DNA from: Rhodococcoides kyotonense
GTDB lineage: Bacteria; Actinomycetota; Actinomycetes; Mycobacteriales; Mycobacteriaceae
DNA: 64,000 bases
Assembly: GCF_900188125.1 (NCBI RefSeq)
Contig: NZ_FZOW01000003.1
Coordinates: 62,001 to 126,000, forward strand
Reading direction: 5' to 3'
The notes below the pieces were generated by a model that saw nothing but the letters and a program-made list of their open reading frames with translations, did not search any database and had not been told where the DNA came from. Below, one piece after another: positions 32,587 to 45,700 of this stretch. Within the stretch, counting starts at the first letter, position 1. Every line of letters starts with the position of its first letter. The translations under genes and the position numbers were made by a program.

Positions 32587-34962
32587 GTGTCAGTTGGAAA
32601 AACCGTGGCGAAGCTCGCCGGATGTTCCGCACTCGCAGGTGCACTGTTGGCCGGCGTCATGTTCCCCCTGGCGGGAGGGTTCGGTTACGCGTCCAATCGC
32701 GCGGCCGACACCGTGGACAACGTGTCGGCAGAACTCGTCGAGGGCGCTGTCCCGGCCGTGTCCACGATGGTCGATGCCGCAGGCAATCCCATCGCGTGGC
32801 TGTACGAGCAGCGCCGATTCGAGGTGCCGAGCGACCAGATCTCCAACGAGATGAAGCTGGCCATCGTCTCCATCGAGGACAAGCGCTTCGCCGAGCACCA
32901 GGGCGTGGACTGGCAGGGCACGCTGCGCGCGTTCCTGACCAACACGACGAGCGGTCAGGTCCAGCAGGGCGCGTCGACGCTCGATCAGCAGTACGTCAAG
33001 AACTATCAGCTGCTCGTCGTCGCGAAGACCGACGCCGAGCGTCGTGCCGCGATCGAGACCACGCCCGCTCGTAAGATCCGCGAGATCCGGATGGCGCTGA
33101 CGCTCGACAAGGAACTGACCAAGGACGAGATTCTGACGCGGTATCTGAATCTCGTTCCGTTCGGCAATGCGTCGTTCGGCATCCAGGACGCTGCGCAGAC
33201 CTACTTCGGGATCGACGCCAGCCAGCTGGACGCCAAGCAGTCCGCGATGCTCGCGGGCATGGTGCAGTCCAGCTCGGCGCTCAACCCGTACACCAACGAG
33301 CAGGGCGTCACCGAGCGACGGAACATCGTTCTGGACACGATGATCCAGAACATCCCCGAACGCGCCGACGAGTTCCGTGCCGCCAAGTCCGAGCCGTTGG
33401 GCGTGCTCCCGACCCCCAATTCACTTCCTCGCGGCTGCATCGCCGCGGGTGACCGCGGGTTCTTCTGCGACTACGCGCTGCAGTATCTGGCCAACGCAGG
33501 TATCAGCCGAGAGCAGATCGACAAGGGCGGATATCTCATTCGCACGACGCTCGATCCTCAGGTCCAGGAATCGACCAAGGCCGCGCTGGTCTCGAACACC
33601 AGCCCCAAGGTCGACGACGTCGCAACCGTCATGAACGTCGTCGAGCCCGGTCAGGATGCGCATCGCATTCTCGCGATGGGCAGCAGCCGAACCTACGGTC
33701 TCGACGCCGACGCGGACGAGACCGTGCAGGCCCAGCCGTACTCTCTCGTCGGTCACGGCGCCGGCTCGATCTTCAAGGTCTTCACGACGGCGGCCGCGAT
33801 GGAACGTGGTCTCGGCACGAGTGCCGTGTTGCAGGTGCCCAGACGCGCCGAGGTCCGAGGACTGGGCGACGGTGGTGCCCGTGGTTGCCCCGCGAACACC
33901 TACTGCGTCGAGAACGCCGGTAACTACCCGGCACAGCTGTCGGTCACCGATGCGCTCGCTCAGTCGCCGAACACCGCGTTCGTGAAGTTGATCGAATCCG
34001 TCGGTGTCACGCCGACCGTCGACATGGCCGTGCGCCTTGGCCTGCGTTCGTACGCCGACCCCAACACGTCCGGCTTCGGTGAGCAGAGCATGGCCGACAT
34101 GCAGAAGTCGCAGAACCTCGGCTCGTTCACTCTCGGACCGACGTGGGTCAACCCGCTCGAACTGTCCAATGTGGCCGCGACTCTCGCGTCGGGCGGCAAG
34201 TGGTGCCCACCGACGCCCATCGACTCCGTGTTCGATCGCGAGGGCAAGCAGGTGCCCGTGACGCAGCAGGCCTGCGAGCAGGTCGTCGAGCCGGGTCTCG
34301 CGAACACGCTGGCGAACGCGATGAGCAAGGACGATCAGCCGGGCGGTACGTCGGCAGGCGCTGCCGGATCGGTCGGATGGACGCTTCCAATGGCCGGTAA
34401 GACCGGTACCACCGAGTCGCACATGTCGTCGGGATTCCTCGGTTTCACCAACCGGTACGCGGCTGCGGTGCTCACGTACGGTGACTCGCCGACGCCCGGT
34501 GAGATCTGCTCGTTCCCACTGCGTCCGTGCAGCGACGGCAACCTGTATGGCGGTAACGAGCCTGCTCGTACCTGGTACAACGCGATGAGTCCTGTGGCGA
34601 CCAAGTTCGGTCCCGTCGAGCTGCCTCCGGTGGATCAGAAGTACGTGCGCGGATCGGCCAACGGACAGGTCCCCGACGTCACGGGTCAGACGCAGAGTTC
34701 GGCCACGTCGACGCTGCAGGGTGCAGGATTCCAGGTGACGGTCGCGACGAGCGAGAGTTCGGCAGCCCGTGGAACGGTGACGTCGCAGTCGCCGTCGGGT
34801 TCCGCGGTACCCGGCTCTGCCATCACGATCTACGTCAGTGACGGTTCCGTCCGGCAGGCTCCGGCCGCTCCTGCGATCCCGGCCCTGCCGAACATCGAGA
34901 TCCCGGCCTTACCGCCGAACATCCAGATTCCGGCGATTCCGGGTCTCACCGCTCCGCGGTGA
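32587..34962 (+). CDS. ponA2: Bifunctional penicillin-binding protein PonA2 with PASTA domain
   Basis: A class A PBP that polymerises and crosslinks peptidoglycan (Rv3682 homologue), 791 aa from the GTG at 32587. A short N-terminal anchor (VAKLAGCSALAGALLAGVMF) is followed by the glycosyltransferase domain with EDKRFAEHQGVDW (about 97-109). The transpeptidase domain has S394 in SIFK, then SPN and KTGTTE. One PASTA domain (VPDVTGQTQSSATSTLQGAG) and a proline-rich tail close the protein. The longer frame upstream is rejected because family similarity begins at the anchor. The stop TGA follows an ACCGC/GCGGT mini-hairpin and touches palindrome copy 4. Confidence 0.93.
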   Translation: MSVGKTVAKLAGCSALAGALLAGVMFPLAGGFGYASNRAADTVDNVSAELVEGAVPAVSTMVDAAGNPIAWLYEQRRFEVPSDQISNEMKLAIVSIEDKRFAEHQGVDWQGTLRAFLTNTTSGQVQQGASTLDQQYVKNYQLLVVAKTDAERRAAIETTPARKIREIRMALTLDKELTKDEILTRYLNLVPFGNASFGIQDAAQTYFGIDASQLDAKQSAMLAGMVQSSSALNPYTNEQGVTERRNIVLDTMIQNIPERADEFRAAKSEPLGVLPTPNSLPRGCIAAGDRGFFCDYALQYLANAGISREQIDKGGYLIRTTLDPQVQESTKAALVSNTSPKVDDVATVMNVVEPGQDAHRILAMGSSRTYGLDADADETVQAQPYSLVGHGAGSIFKVFTTAAAMERGLGTSAVLQVPRRAEVRGLGDGGARGCPANTYCVENAGNYPAQLSVTDALAQSPNTAFVKLIESVGVTPTVDMAVRLGLRSYADPNTSGFGEQSMADMQKSQNLGSFTLGPTWVNPLELSNVAATLASGGKWCPPTPIDSVFDREGKQVPVTQQACEQVVEPGLANTLANAMSKDDQPGGTSAGAAGSVGWTLPMAGKTGTTESHMSSGFLGFTNRYAAAVLTYGDSPTPGEICSFPLRPCSDGNLYGGNEPARTWYNAMSPVATKFGPVELPPVDQKYVRGSANGQVPDVTGQTQSSATSTLQGAGFQVTVATSESSAARGTVTSQSPSGSAVPGSAITIYVSDGSVRQAPAAPAIPALPNIEIPALPPNIQIPAIPGLTAPR

Positions 34963-35005
34963 TGTGCACGGAAATGCATAACCCACTATGTATTTCCGTG
35001 CACAT
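34962..35005. repeat. 3'-end palindrome family, copy 4 (ponA2 / YqeY convergent)
   Basis: The arms 34962-34980 (ATGTGCACGGAAATGCATA) and 34987-35005 pair over 19 bp with a single G-U when read on the plus strand. The loop is ACCCAC. The YqeY stop lies 11 bases beyond. Confidence 0.86.
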
Positions 35006-35015
35006 GAGCGGCTCG

Positions 35016-35480
35016 CTACAGGCGATCCTTGACTGCCTTCGACACGCGTGAGCCGTCGGCCTTACCTGCTGCGAGAGCGGTGGCGACCTTCATGACCTGG
35101 CCCATCTGCTTCATCGCCGGACGCTCACCGATCTCCTCGGCCACCTGAGCGATCGCGGTGTCCGCGACGTCGGCGAGTTCGGCGTCGGTCAGCGGGGTCG
35201 GCAGGTATTCGTCGATGATCTGCGCTTCGGCGCGCTCGTTGGCAGCGAGTTCCCCGCGGCCGTTCTCGGTGTAGATCTCGGCGGATTCGCCGCGCTTCTT
35301 CGATTCCTTCGCGAGCACCTTGAGCACCTGCTCGTCGGTCAGCTCGGTCGCTTCCTTGCCCGAGACTTCCTCGGTCTGGATCGCGGACAGCAGCATGCGG
35401 ATGGTCGCGGTGCGGAGTTTGTCCTTCGCCTTCATCGAGGCGGTGAGATCGGATCGGAGCTGGGACTTCAGTTCGGCCAT
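35016..35480 (-). CDS. GatB/YqeY-domain protein
   Basis: A 154-aa protein of the YqeY family, similar to the tRNA-binding tail of the GatB amidotransferase subunit. It starts MAELKSQLRSDLTASMKAKD and has IRMLLSAIQTEEV and a C-terminal DGSRVSKAVKDRL, all typical of the family. The precise role is unknown. The ATG at 35480 fits the family start; the in-frame extension to 35513 does not. Its stop TAG is followed by an AGCG/CGCT mini-hairpin and palindrome copy 4. Confidence 0.88.
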   Translation of the reverse strand: MAELKSQLRSDLTASMKAKDKLRTATIRMLLSAIQTEEVSGKEATELTDEQVLKVLAKESKKRGESAEIYTENGRGELAANERAEAQIIDEYLPTPLTDAELADVADTAIAQVAEEIGERPAMKQMGQVMKVATALAAGKADGSRVSKAVKDRL

Positions 35481-35551
35481 GTCACAGAACGCTACGCGGG
35501 CCGATACCGACACCGCACGTCGATTCCCAGGGCTGACGTATCGTTGGGAGC

Positions 35552-36571
35552 GTGTTCGTGAACAACAGTGCTACCACCTCCAGCATCCTGGCTGCCGCAA
35601 CACGTGTTCGTAAGAGCGCGGCCGAGGCCCCTGTCCGGAGCGCAGCCCTCGCCACCGCGGGAGCCGCAGCACTCGGAATCGGGTACGCGACGCTCATCGA
35701 ACGTAACGCGTTCACGCTGCGTGAGGCGTCGATGGCAGTCCTCGAACCCGGTTCATCGCCGCTGCGCGTGCTGCACATCAGCGACCTGCACATGATGCCG
35801 GGTCAGCGGATGAAACAGAACTGGCTCCGCGAACTGGATCGGCTCGAACCGGATCTCGTCGTCAACACCGGCGACAACCTGTCGCACATGAAATCGGTTC
35901 CTGCCGTCGTGCAGGCGCTCGGCCCGTTGTTGGCACGTCCCGGCTTGTTCGTGTTCGGGAGCAACGACTACTTCGCACCTCAGCCGAAGAACCCGCTGCT
36001 GTACTTCAAGAAGGAACACAAGCGGGTACTCGGCGAGTCGCTGCCGTGGCGCGACCTGCGTGCGGCGTTCACCGAGCGTGGTTGGCACGACGTGACGCAC
36101 GTGCGTCGCGAACTCGAAGTCGCGGGTGTGCGCATCGCGTCGGCAGGCGTCGACGATCCGCATCTGAAACGCGACCGCTACGACACCATCGCCGGCCAGC
36201 CGAACCCACTTGCGGACCTGCGTCTCGGCATCACGCACTCCCCCGAGCCTCGTGTTCTCGATCGTTTCGCCGAGGACGGGTACGACCTCGTGCTCGCCGG
36301 GCACACGCACGGCGGCCAGCTGTGCCTGCCGTTCTACGGCGCACTCGTGACCAACTGCCAGCTGGATCGCTCGCGTGTGAAGGGCCCGTCGAAGTGGGGC
36401 GCGCACACTCAGCTGCATGTCTCGGCCGGCATCGGCACGTCGCCGTGGGCACCTGCACGCTTCTGCTGCAGGCCCGAAGCAACCCTGCTGACGCTCACTC
36501 CGGCACCCCGACGGGGCGGAAAAACCGGTTCCGACGAGGGCGTTTCGCGTTCCGAGGCAGTCGTAAGCTAG
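35552..36571 (+). CDS. Metallophosphoesterase, membrane-anchored (Rv3683 homologue)
   Basis: A 339-aa calcineurin-like phosphoesterase. An N-terminal alanine-rich hydrophobic segment (about 20-45) is followed by metal-binding motifs in order: ISDLHM, NTGDN, FGSNDY and GHTHGGQ. This is the YaeI-type set. The substrate is unknown, possibly a membrane lipid as in YaeI/LpxG-like enzymes. Start GTG 35552. It lies directly before the Pro-tRNA, as in mycobacteria. Confidence 0.87.
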   Translation: MFVNNSATTSSILAAATRVRKSAAEAPVRSAALATAGAAALGIGYATLIERNAFTLREASMAVLEPGSSPLRVLHISDLHMMPGQRMKQNWLRELDRLEPDLVVNTGDNLSHMKSVPAVVQALGPLLARPGLFVFGSNDYFAPQPKNPLLYFKKEHKRVLGESLPWRDLRAAFTERGWHDVTHVRRELEVAGVRIASAGVDDPHLKRDRYDTIAGQPNPLADLRLGITHSPEPRVLDRFAEDGYDLVLAGHTHGGQLCLPFYGALVTNCQLDRSRVKGPSKWGAHTQLHVSAGIGTSPWAPARFCCRPEATLLTLTPAPRRGGKTGSDEGVSRSEAVVS

Positions 36572-36589
36572 ACTTCTGCTCGCGGTACA

Positions 36590-36663
<74 letters not shown>

Positions 36664-36671
36664 CAGAAAAT

Positions 36672-36707
36672 GGCTCCTTTCGCTCAGCGAAGGGAGCCTT
36701 TCTGTTT
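36672..36707 (+). terminator. Intrinsic terminator after tRNA-Pro
   Basis: GGCTCC...GGGAGCC forms a strong stem (36673-36698, one G-U), followed by TTTCTGTTT. It lies between the tRNA and the convergent PKS end, 20 bases before the PKS stop. Confidence 0.8.
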
Positions 36708-36726
36708 CTCACAGCCCCCGTCGTTC

Positions 36727-39700
36727 TCACAGCCCCCTGTCGATGAGGTCGAGAATCTCCTCGCTCGTCGCGGCGTGAATTCTGTCGACGGTGTCGTCCG
36801 GGGTCGGACTCAGATCGGCCAGCAACGCCGCCAGACGCGCCGCGATCTCGGCCCTGGAATCCCCGTCGCCCTCGATCTCGGCGACGGCAGCACGCAGCCG
36901 CTCGACGTCGGCCAGCGCGGCAGTCAGGGGGTCCGGAACCAGTTCCGCGCGCAGGAATTCCGCGACGGCACGCGCGCTGGGGTGGTCGAACACCAATGTC
37001 GGCGGCAGCCTCAGCCCGGTCGTCGCGCCGAGCTGGTTCCGCAGCGCGACAGCGGCCAACGAGTCGAAACCCAACTCCTTGAACGCCTGATCGGGATCGA
37101 CCGAATCCGCGGCGTCGTACCCGAGAACGGTGGCAGCGGCACTGCGGACGACGTCGAGCATCAGGTGCCGTCCCTCGGGCACGGTGCGTTCTGCAAGGGT
37201 CTCGGCCCACGCGCCCGGCCCGGTGCCGTGAACGGCCGACGTGGGCTGCCGTGCTGCCGATTGCTGGACGAGCCCTCGGAACAGCGGCGGCACGGCAGGC
37301 ACCGTTCTGTCCAACCGCATCGCGGCGACGACGGCTTCTCCCGACGCGAGTGCGCTGTCGAACAACGCCAGCCCCTCGGACGCGGGCAGGGCGAGCATTC
37401 CGGTGCGCGACACGCGTGCACGGTCGGACGCCCCGAGCTCGGCGGTCATGGCACTCGGCGGCTCCCACATTCCCCACTGGATCGACGTGGCGGGCAGGCC
37501 GCGTCGGCCCCTCTCACGTGCAAGCGCATCGAGAAACATGTTGGCGGCGGCGTAGTTTCCCTGCCCTGGCGCACCGAGCACCCCGGCGAGCGACGAGAAC
37601 ATCACGAACGTCCGCAGTCCGGACTCGGCAGTGAGACGGTGCAGGTTCCACGCGGCGTCGACCTTCGGACGCAGGACCGCATCGATCCGGCCCGGCGTCA
37701 GCGACGACAGTGTGCCGTCGTCGATCACGCCTGCCGCATGAACCACGGCCGTCAACGGATGTCCCGACGGTACTGCTCGGAGCATCTCGGATGCCGCCGT
37801 CGCGTCGGCGACGTCGCAGGCGACGATGGTGACGTCGGCGCCCGCTCGTATCAGGGCCTGTCGGACCTCGTCGGCACCGTCGGCATCCGGACCGCGTCGA
37901 GACGTCAGCACCAGATGCCGGACGCCATGCTCGGTCACCAGGTGGTGTGCGACGAGTGCCCCCAACGTCCCGGTGCCGCCGGTGATCAGCACGGTGCCGG
38001 CTGGGTCGAAATACTCTGCCTCGACGGGGTTTTCGATGCGAAGCCTGCGCATCCGCGGAGCCAGCAGGTCACCGGCACGCACGGCGAGCTGCGGTTCGCC
38101 ACTGGCAACCGCTGCGTCGATCGCACCGTCCATGTCCGCGTCGTCCTCGACGTCGAGAAGCACTATGCGGCCGGGGTTCTCGCTCTGCGCCGATCCAACC
38201 AGGCCCCACACCGCAGCAGCTGCGGGATCCACCCGCTCCTCGTCCCCGACAGCCATCGCACCGCGCGTGACGACGACCAGCGGGACGTCTGTCGAATCGT
38301 CCTGCAGCACAGCGAGAATCCGTGCACACTCCGCATGGGCCGCATCGACACTGCCATCGCTCTCGATCGTCACGATTCTGCATGCCGCATGTTCCGCGCG
38401 TGCGTCGACCGGAATCCATACTGTGTGATGCAGGCGCCGAGACGCAGCAATGTTCCCGACAGACGTGAAGGCCAGTTCCTCGATGGTCAGCACCGGTTCG
38501 TCGTCGTGGTCCCGCAACCTGATTCCCGACGCGGTGGATGCGGTGACGGCCCGAAGCCCGCTGCGGTGCAGAGTGATTCCGGCAAACCGGGTGGGCTCGT
38601 CACCGAGCGCAGCCTGCAGCAGCACGGGGTGGATGCCGTAGCCGTCGAGGTCGATGCCGTCCGGCAGCGTGACGTCGTACTGCGCGTCGGATGACTCCTC
38701 GTGCGGCACTGAGCTACTCACGACATCGACCAGAACGGCCGACGCGTGTCGGGTCGACGCGTCGTCGATGCTCGACAGCGCCACGGTACGGGATCCTGCG
38801 CCGTCTGCGGGGGCGACGACCATGCGTACCGCTGCAGTCCCCGAGTCCGGAAAAGCCATGGGCTGCAGTAGTTCGAGCGTCTGCACATGATCGAAACCGG
38901 CAATGCCCGCGGCATGGAGTACGAGTTCGACGTACACCGCAGGCAATAGCATCTGGTCGTCGTCGACGAGCCAAGGATCGCGGATCGACGACAGTTGTCC
39001 TGTGAACACGATCGTGCCGTCGTCGAGGTCGAGGATCGTGCCGAGCAGAGGGTGCTCGGCCGGGCGTAGACCGAGGTCGGCGGGCTCACCCACGAATCCA
39101 CGCGCCGGTGTCGGCCAGAACGGTCGACGCTGAAAGGCATAGGTGGGCAACTCGACTCGGTTCCTATCGGGCACGGCGCTCTCCCAGTCGACCGACACAC
39201 CGTGCACGAAGGCCGATCCCAGCGCCTGCATCACCTCGTGCGTGTCGTCACCGCGTCCGGGCAGGCACGCGACTGAATTCGGCACCACCTCGGCGGCCAG
39301 CGCTGTCAGCACCGACCCCGGCCCTACTTCGAATACTGCTGTGACCCCGAGTTCCTCGAGCGTACGCATCCCGTCGCGGAAGCGGACAGGGCGCCGAACG
39401 TGTTTCGCCCAATAGTCGGGTGCCGCGAAGTCGTCGAGGGTGGCCAGACGCCCGGTCACGGTCGATATCAACGGAATTCGAGGCGCATGTACGGTAGCCG
39501 GAACCGTCAGACCGTCGAGAATCGGATCCATCAGAGCAGAATGAAACGCACGTTCGACGCGCAAGCGTGTCACGGTGATGCCGTCGACCTCGAATTCTTC
39601 TGCGATCGAACGAATGTCGTCCGGCGCGCCCGCGAGCACGAACGACGTCTCGCCGTTGATCGCGGCGACATCGACGCGCCCGTCGATGCGCGAGCGGAGG

Positions 39701-42700
39701 TCGTCGACCTTCCCTCGCACTGCGACCATCGCACCGGGTTCGGTCGACTGCATCGCGCGACCACGCTCGGCGACGAGGGCCGCCGCGTCGGGCAGGTCGA
39801 GGACGCCCGCGACGAAGGCCGCGGTGATCTCTCCGATGGAGTGTCCGATGAGAAAGTCCGGAGTAACGCCCCAGTGGCTCAGCAGTGCGTACAGGGCGGC
39901 TTCGACAGCGAACAGGGCAGGCTGCGTGAACTCGGTTCTGTCGAGTGCCGCGGCGTCGGACCCCCACAGTATCTGCCGCACAGGGGTGTCCATGTGCGCG
40001 TCGAGCGCCGCGCAGATCCTGTCCATCTCCGCAGCGAACACCGGATACGTGTCGTACAGCCCGCGCGCCATCCCGATGCGTTGCGTCCCTTGCCCGGTGA
40101 ACATGAACGCCGTCTTGCCGCGAACCTCGGTTCCGGCGACTACACCGGGGCCTACGCGGCCTTCGGCGACGTGCGCCAGACCGTCGCGCAGATCCGACAG
40201 GCTGTCCCCGACGATCGCCGCGCGATGCGCGAACGCAGGGCGGCCAGTCGCCAACGTATAGGCGATATCCGCTGGTTCGGGTTGTTCGTCGCCGTCCAGA
40301 AAGTGCTGCAGCGCAGTTGCCCCCGCACGCAACGCGTCGGATGTCTTCCCGGAGACGACCCACACGAGAGGCTTGCCGCTCGGTGTCGACACCACCGGGT
40401 CCGCGGGCGGTTGCTCGAGAATCATGTGCGCGTTGGTGCCGCTGATACCGAACGACGACACCCCTGCCCGACGCGGCGAGCCGTTCGTCGGCCAGGCGAC
40501 GGGCTCTCCGAGCAATCGCACGTCGCCGGCCGTCCAGTCGACGACCCGAGTCGGGGTGTCGCCGTACAGACTCGGCGGTAGCACCCCGTGTCGCATCGCC
40601 ATCACCATCTTGATCACGCCTGCGATACCCGCGGCGGCCTGTGTGTGACCGATGTTCGACTTGATCGACCCCAGCCACAGCGGGTCCCCTGCCCTGCCCT
40701 GTCCGTACGTGGCGATGAGAGCCTGCGCTTCGATGGGATCGCCGAGGGTCGTGCCCGTTCCGTGCGCCTCGACGGCGTCGATATCGGTCGTCTCGAGTCT
40801 CGCATCGGCGAGCGCTTGCCGGATGACGCGTTCCTGCGACGGCCCGTTCGGCGCGGTCAGTCCGTTCGACGCACCGTCCTGGTTGACGGCCGAACCTCGC
40901 ACGACGGCGTGGACGCGGTGGCCGTTGCGTCGGGCGTCGTCGAGTCGTTCGAGCACGACCATGGCGGAACCTTCGCTGAGACCTGTTCCATCTGCCTTGT
41001 CCGAGAACGGTTTACACCGACCATCGGCAGCGAGGCCGCGTTGCCTGCTGAACTCCACCAGCACACCCGGCGTCGCCATCACGGTGGCGCCTCCCGCGAG
41101 CGCGAGCGAGCATTCACCGTCGCGCAGGGCTCGCGACGCCAGGTGCATCGCGACGAGCGACGACGAGCAGGCCGTGTCGACGGTGACCGCGGGTCCGGTG
41201 AAGCCGAGTGTGTACGAGATGCGTCCCGATGCAACGCTGTTGCTCGTTCCCGTCATCAAGTAGCCCTCGGCATCGGCGTTTCGCTGGTTCATCAGGTGAA
41301 AACCGTAGTCTCCCCCCATCATTCCGACGAACACTCCCGTATCGGTCAGACCCGGTCCATCCGGCGCGATGCCCGCATTCTCCAACGCTTCCCACGCTCG
41401 CTCGAGCAGAAGCCTGTGCTGGGGGTCCATCGCGACGGCCTCTCGGGGACCGATCCCGAAGAACGCGGCATCGAATTCGTCTGCGTCGTAGAGGAATCCG
41501 CCCTCCTTCATGTACGTCGTACCCGGCTTGGTCGGATCGGGATCGTAGACGTCGTCGAGGACCCACCCACGCCCTGTGGGATACGGCCCGGTGATGTTCA
41601 CGCCGTCACGCACGAGTTGCCAGAGCCCCTCGGGGTCCGCGACACCGCCGGGGTAGCGGCAGGCCATGCCGACGATCGCGATGGGGACGTCCTCGCGGCG
41701 GCCGCGCGTCGCCGTCCGAACGGGGGTCGTGTCGAGACCGAGTATCCGCGCTTCGAGTTCGCGGGCGAGCGCATCCGCGGTCGGATGATCGAAGACGACG
41801 GTCGCGGCGAGCGTGACCCCCGTGGCCGACGTCAGGTCGTTACGCAGTTGGACGGCGGTGAGCGAATCGAATCCCAGATTCTTGAAGGCGCGTTCGGGGT
41901 CGATGTCGCCCTTCCCGTCGTGTCCCAACACCGCCGCCACGTGGGTCGTGACGATGTCGAGTACTCGGATGTGGCGCGCGTCGTCGTCGAGCGATCCGAG
42001 TTCGGATGCAAGCCCGGTCGGCGACTCGGATGCCGCAGTACGACGACGAATCCCCAAGACGCGCCGAAGAATCGGCGGCTCCGCTCCCGACGCGGCAGAC
42101 CGCCTCGCCAGGCGGATCGGTGCGATCAGTGGCCGGTTCACGGCGACGGCAGCGTCGAACAGCGCCAGGCCGGACTCCTGGTCGATGGTGTCCATCCCGA
42201 CGCGGTGCAGGCGGTTCAGGTCGGCCTCGTCGAGGTGCGACGTCATAGCACTCGGGGTGTCCCACAATCCCCACGCCATCGCGATCGCAGGCAGACCACG
42301 CGCTCGCCGGTGTTGCGCCAACGCGTCGAGGAACACGTTGGCTGCGGCATAGTTCGCTTGCCCCGCGGCGCCGAGAACGCCTGCGGCCGAGGAGAACAGA
42401 ACGAAGGCGGACAGGTCACGGGACTCGGTCAGCTCGTGCAGATTCCACGCACCGTCGACTTTCGGGCGCATCACGGTCGACAGCTGCTCGCCGGTCAGTG
42501 CGCCGACCGTGGCGTCGTCGAGCACACCGGCGGCATGGATCACGCCGGTCAAGTCGGGGATGTCGTCGAGCAGAGAGGCAAGGTCATCACGGTCGGCGAC
42601 GTCGCAGGCGACGGATCGGACGTGTTCGTCGTTCGTGATCCCACCACCGTGCCGGCTCGCCACGACGACCTTCTGCACGCCGTGCCGCGCGACGAGGTGT

Positions 42701-45700
42701 CGGGCGATCAGAGTGCCGATCGTGCCCGTGCCACCGGTGATCAGCACCGTGCCGCGCCCGAACGTAGGCTCGGACTCGTCGACGACGGGTTGCGACGCCA
42801 GTACCGGCGCGAGCAGCACTCCGTCCCGCACGGCGAGCTGAGGTTCGTTGCAGGACAACGCCGTCGACAGCAGACTTTCGTCCTTGTCGAGATCGACCAG
42901 CGTGATCCGATCCGGATGCTCGTGCTGGACGGCACTGATCAGTCCCCACGCAGGTGCAGCCGCGACGTCGTCGACGGAGTCCGTGTCGCGCGCAGACACG
43001 GCCAGGCGCGTCGTGACGAGCAGTGTGGAGTCGGCGAGCCGGTCGTCGGCAAGCCAGGCCTGCACCGCCGTCAATGCGGCCTGGGTAACCGCGTGCGCCC
43101 GCGACGGAGTATCGGATTCGGATCCCGTCCGAATATCGAGTCGCAGAACGGAATCGGCGTAGTCGTTGCCGGACGACGCGTCGGACAGGCTCGTGAAGTG
43201 CTGTTCCGGCGCGTTCGTCACACCCACCGGCATCCAGTCGACGCGGAAGAGGCTTCCAGTCACACCGACGCGAGGAGCGGTGTCGGTGATCGGACGCACC
43301 GTCAGGCTGCCGACGGTCAGTACGGGCCGACCGGCAGCGTCGTACACCGATACCCGATACCGTTCCGGCGCAACAGGTGTGACGCACACCCGCGCCGCCG
43401 TCGCGCCCTCGGCGTGAAGCCGAACATCGTTCCACGAGAACGGCAGTCGCACACCGCGGGCACCGGATTCGGCCTCGCCGATCGCGATGACGTGCAGTGC
43501 TGCGTCGAGCAACGCGGGATGGATACCGTAGCCGGCGACGAGATCGGCCGGGTCGTCGGCGTTCAGCCCGGTATCGCCGAACACCTCGTCCCCGCGTCGC
43601 CACGCCGCGCGCACACCACGAAAGACCGGTCCGTAGTCGTATCCGGTCGCCTCCAGTGCGTCGTACATGCCGTCGACTGCCACCTCGACGGCGTCGTCCG
43701 GCGGCCAGTTGTCCTGGTCCGGATATTCAGCGGAAAAGGCTGCGGCACCGAGGGTTCCGGTGGCATGCGTGGTCCACGGCCGGTCGGCAGCGGCGCCCAC
43801 CGGTCGCGAATGCACCGCGACGGCCGCTCGTGACGTGCCGCGGTCCCCGTGCACAGTCACCTGAACAGCGATCTCCCCGTCGGCGGGCACGACCAAGGGG
43901 ACAGCGATGGCGAGGTCGTCGATCCTGTCGAAACCCATTCGCTGCCCGGCGTACAAAGCGAGTTCGACGAACGCGGTACCAGGAAGCAACAGCGTTCCGT
44001 TGACGCCGTGGTCCGCGAGCCATGGAAGTCGTTGCACCGACAGCACCCCGGTCGCAACGGATCCGCTGCCGTCACCGAGGTCCATCGACGCGGCGAGCAT
44101 CGGATGCCCACCGGGATCCACACCGGCAGACGTGACATCGCCGTCGGGCGCGACGGGGTCGAGCCAGAAGCGACGATGCTGAAAGGCGTAGGTGGGCAAA
44201 TCGACCCAGGTGTGCGTGTCGCGCCGTGCCCACTCGATGCGCTCGAAGTCGATGTCGACACCGTGCACGTGCGCCTCGGCAAGCGCGGAGGTGAACTGAC
44301 GCATGTCGCCTCGGTCGCGTCGAAGCGTCCCGGAGGCCCGGCCCGAAATCCCCGCTGCATCGAGCGTCTCCTGCAGTGGCACGGTCACTATGGGATGCGG
44401 CGACACCTCCACGAACTGCCGGTAGCCCTGCTTCACCAACGTTGTCGTCGCTTCTTCGAATCGAACGGTGTTGCGGAGGTTGCGATACCAGTACTGGCCG
44501 TCCAGCTCGGTTCCGTCGACGACACCCCCAGTCACTGCCGAGACGAACGGGATCGTCGTCCGGCGGGGACGCACCTCGGCGAGCGCGTCGAGGATCGGTT
44601 CCCGCAGAATCGCCACGTCGGCGCAGTGCGACGCGTACTCGACGGCAATCCGTCGGGCTTGCACGCCGCGCCCCTGCCACTCGGCGACGACAGTGTCGAG
44701 TGCGTCGACGCGGCCGGAGACGACCGTCGCGGTAGGACCGTTGATGGCAGCGACTTCGACTGCGCCGCTGAATTTTTCGATATCCCGACTCACCTCGTCG
44801 GCGGGCAGCGCCACCGACGCCATTCCGCCACGCCGGTCCGCCGAGAGGGCGATCACCCGACTGCGTCCCGCGACCACGAGGGCCGCGTCGGACAGGTCGA
44901 GAGCGCCCGCGACGTACGCTGCGGCGATCTCGCCTTGCGAATGCCCCACCACCGCAGCAGGTTCGACGCCATGAGCACGCCACAGTTCGGTCAGTGACAC
45001 CATCGTCGCGAACAGAGCGGGCTGGACCACGTCGACGGTGTCCATCGAGCCGTCGAGCACATCCAGAAGAGGGACCGACATGTGCGGCCGGAGTGCCTCG
45101 GCGCATTCGTGCATGGAATCGGCGAACACCGTCGATGTATGGAGCAATTCGGTCGCCATACCGATCCACTGCGCGCCCTGGCCCGGATAGACGAACACCG
45201 GCCTGTCGCCGGCTTCGAGGGCCGTACCGCGTACCAGATTCGGGCTCGGGTCACCGCGTGCGGCAGCATCGAGACCGGCCATCAGAGTGTCGAGATCGTT
45301 GCCCACCACGGCAACTCGGTGATCGAACCGGGCACGCGCGTGCACCAGCGACGCGGCGACGGACGCCGGGGTGTGATCGGGATGCACGTGATCACGTAGC
45401 CGCTGCGCCTGATCCCGCAATGCTGCGTCACTGTGAGCCGACAGCATCCAAGCCACGACTTCGTCCGACTCCTCTTGTCCGACAGTTCTTTCGACGACAG
45501 GCGGTTGCTCGAGGACCACGTGCGCGTTGGTTCCGCTGATCCCGAACGACGACACCGCGGTACGACGCGGCCGCCCGGTCTCGGGCCACGCCGTCGGCTC
45601 CGCGAGAAGCCGCACCCCACCAACCGACCAATCGACGTGCGGGGTCGGCGCGTCGACGTGCAGGGTTTTCGGCAACCGTCCGTGCTGCATGGCCATGATC

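Noticed and set aside
40588..43833. 1081-codon open frame on the plus strand inside the PKS
   Set aside because: It is antisense to well-conserved PKS domains (KR1, ACP1, KS2), and its composition (Arg, Arg-Arg and His-rich) is that of a shadow frame of a high-GC gene. No domain is recognisable.
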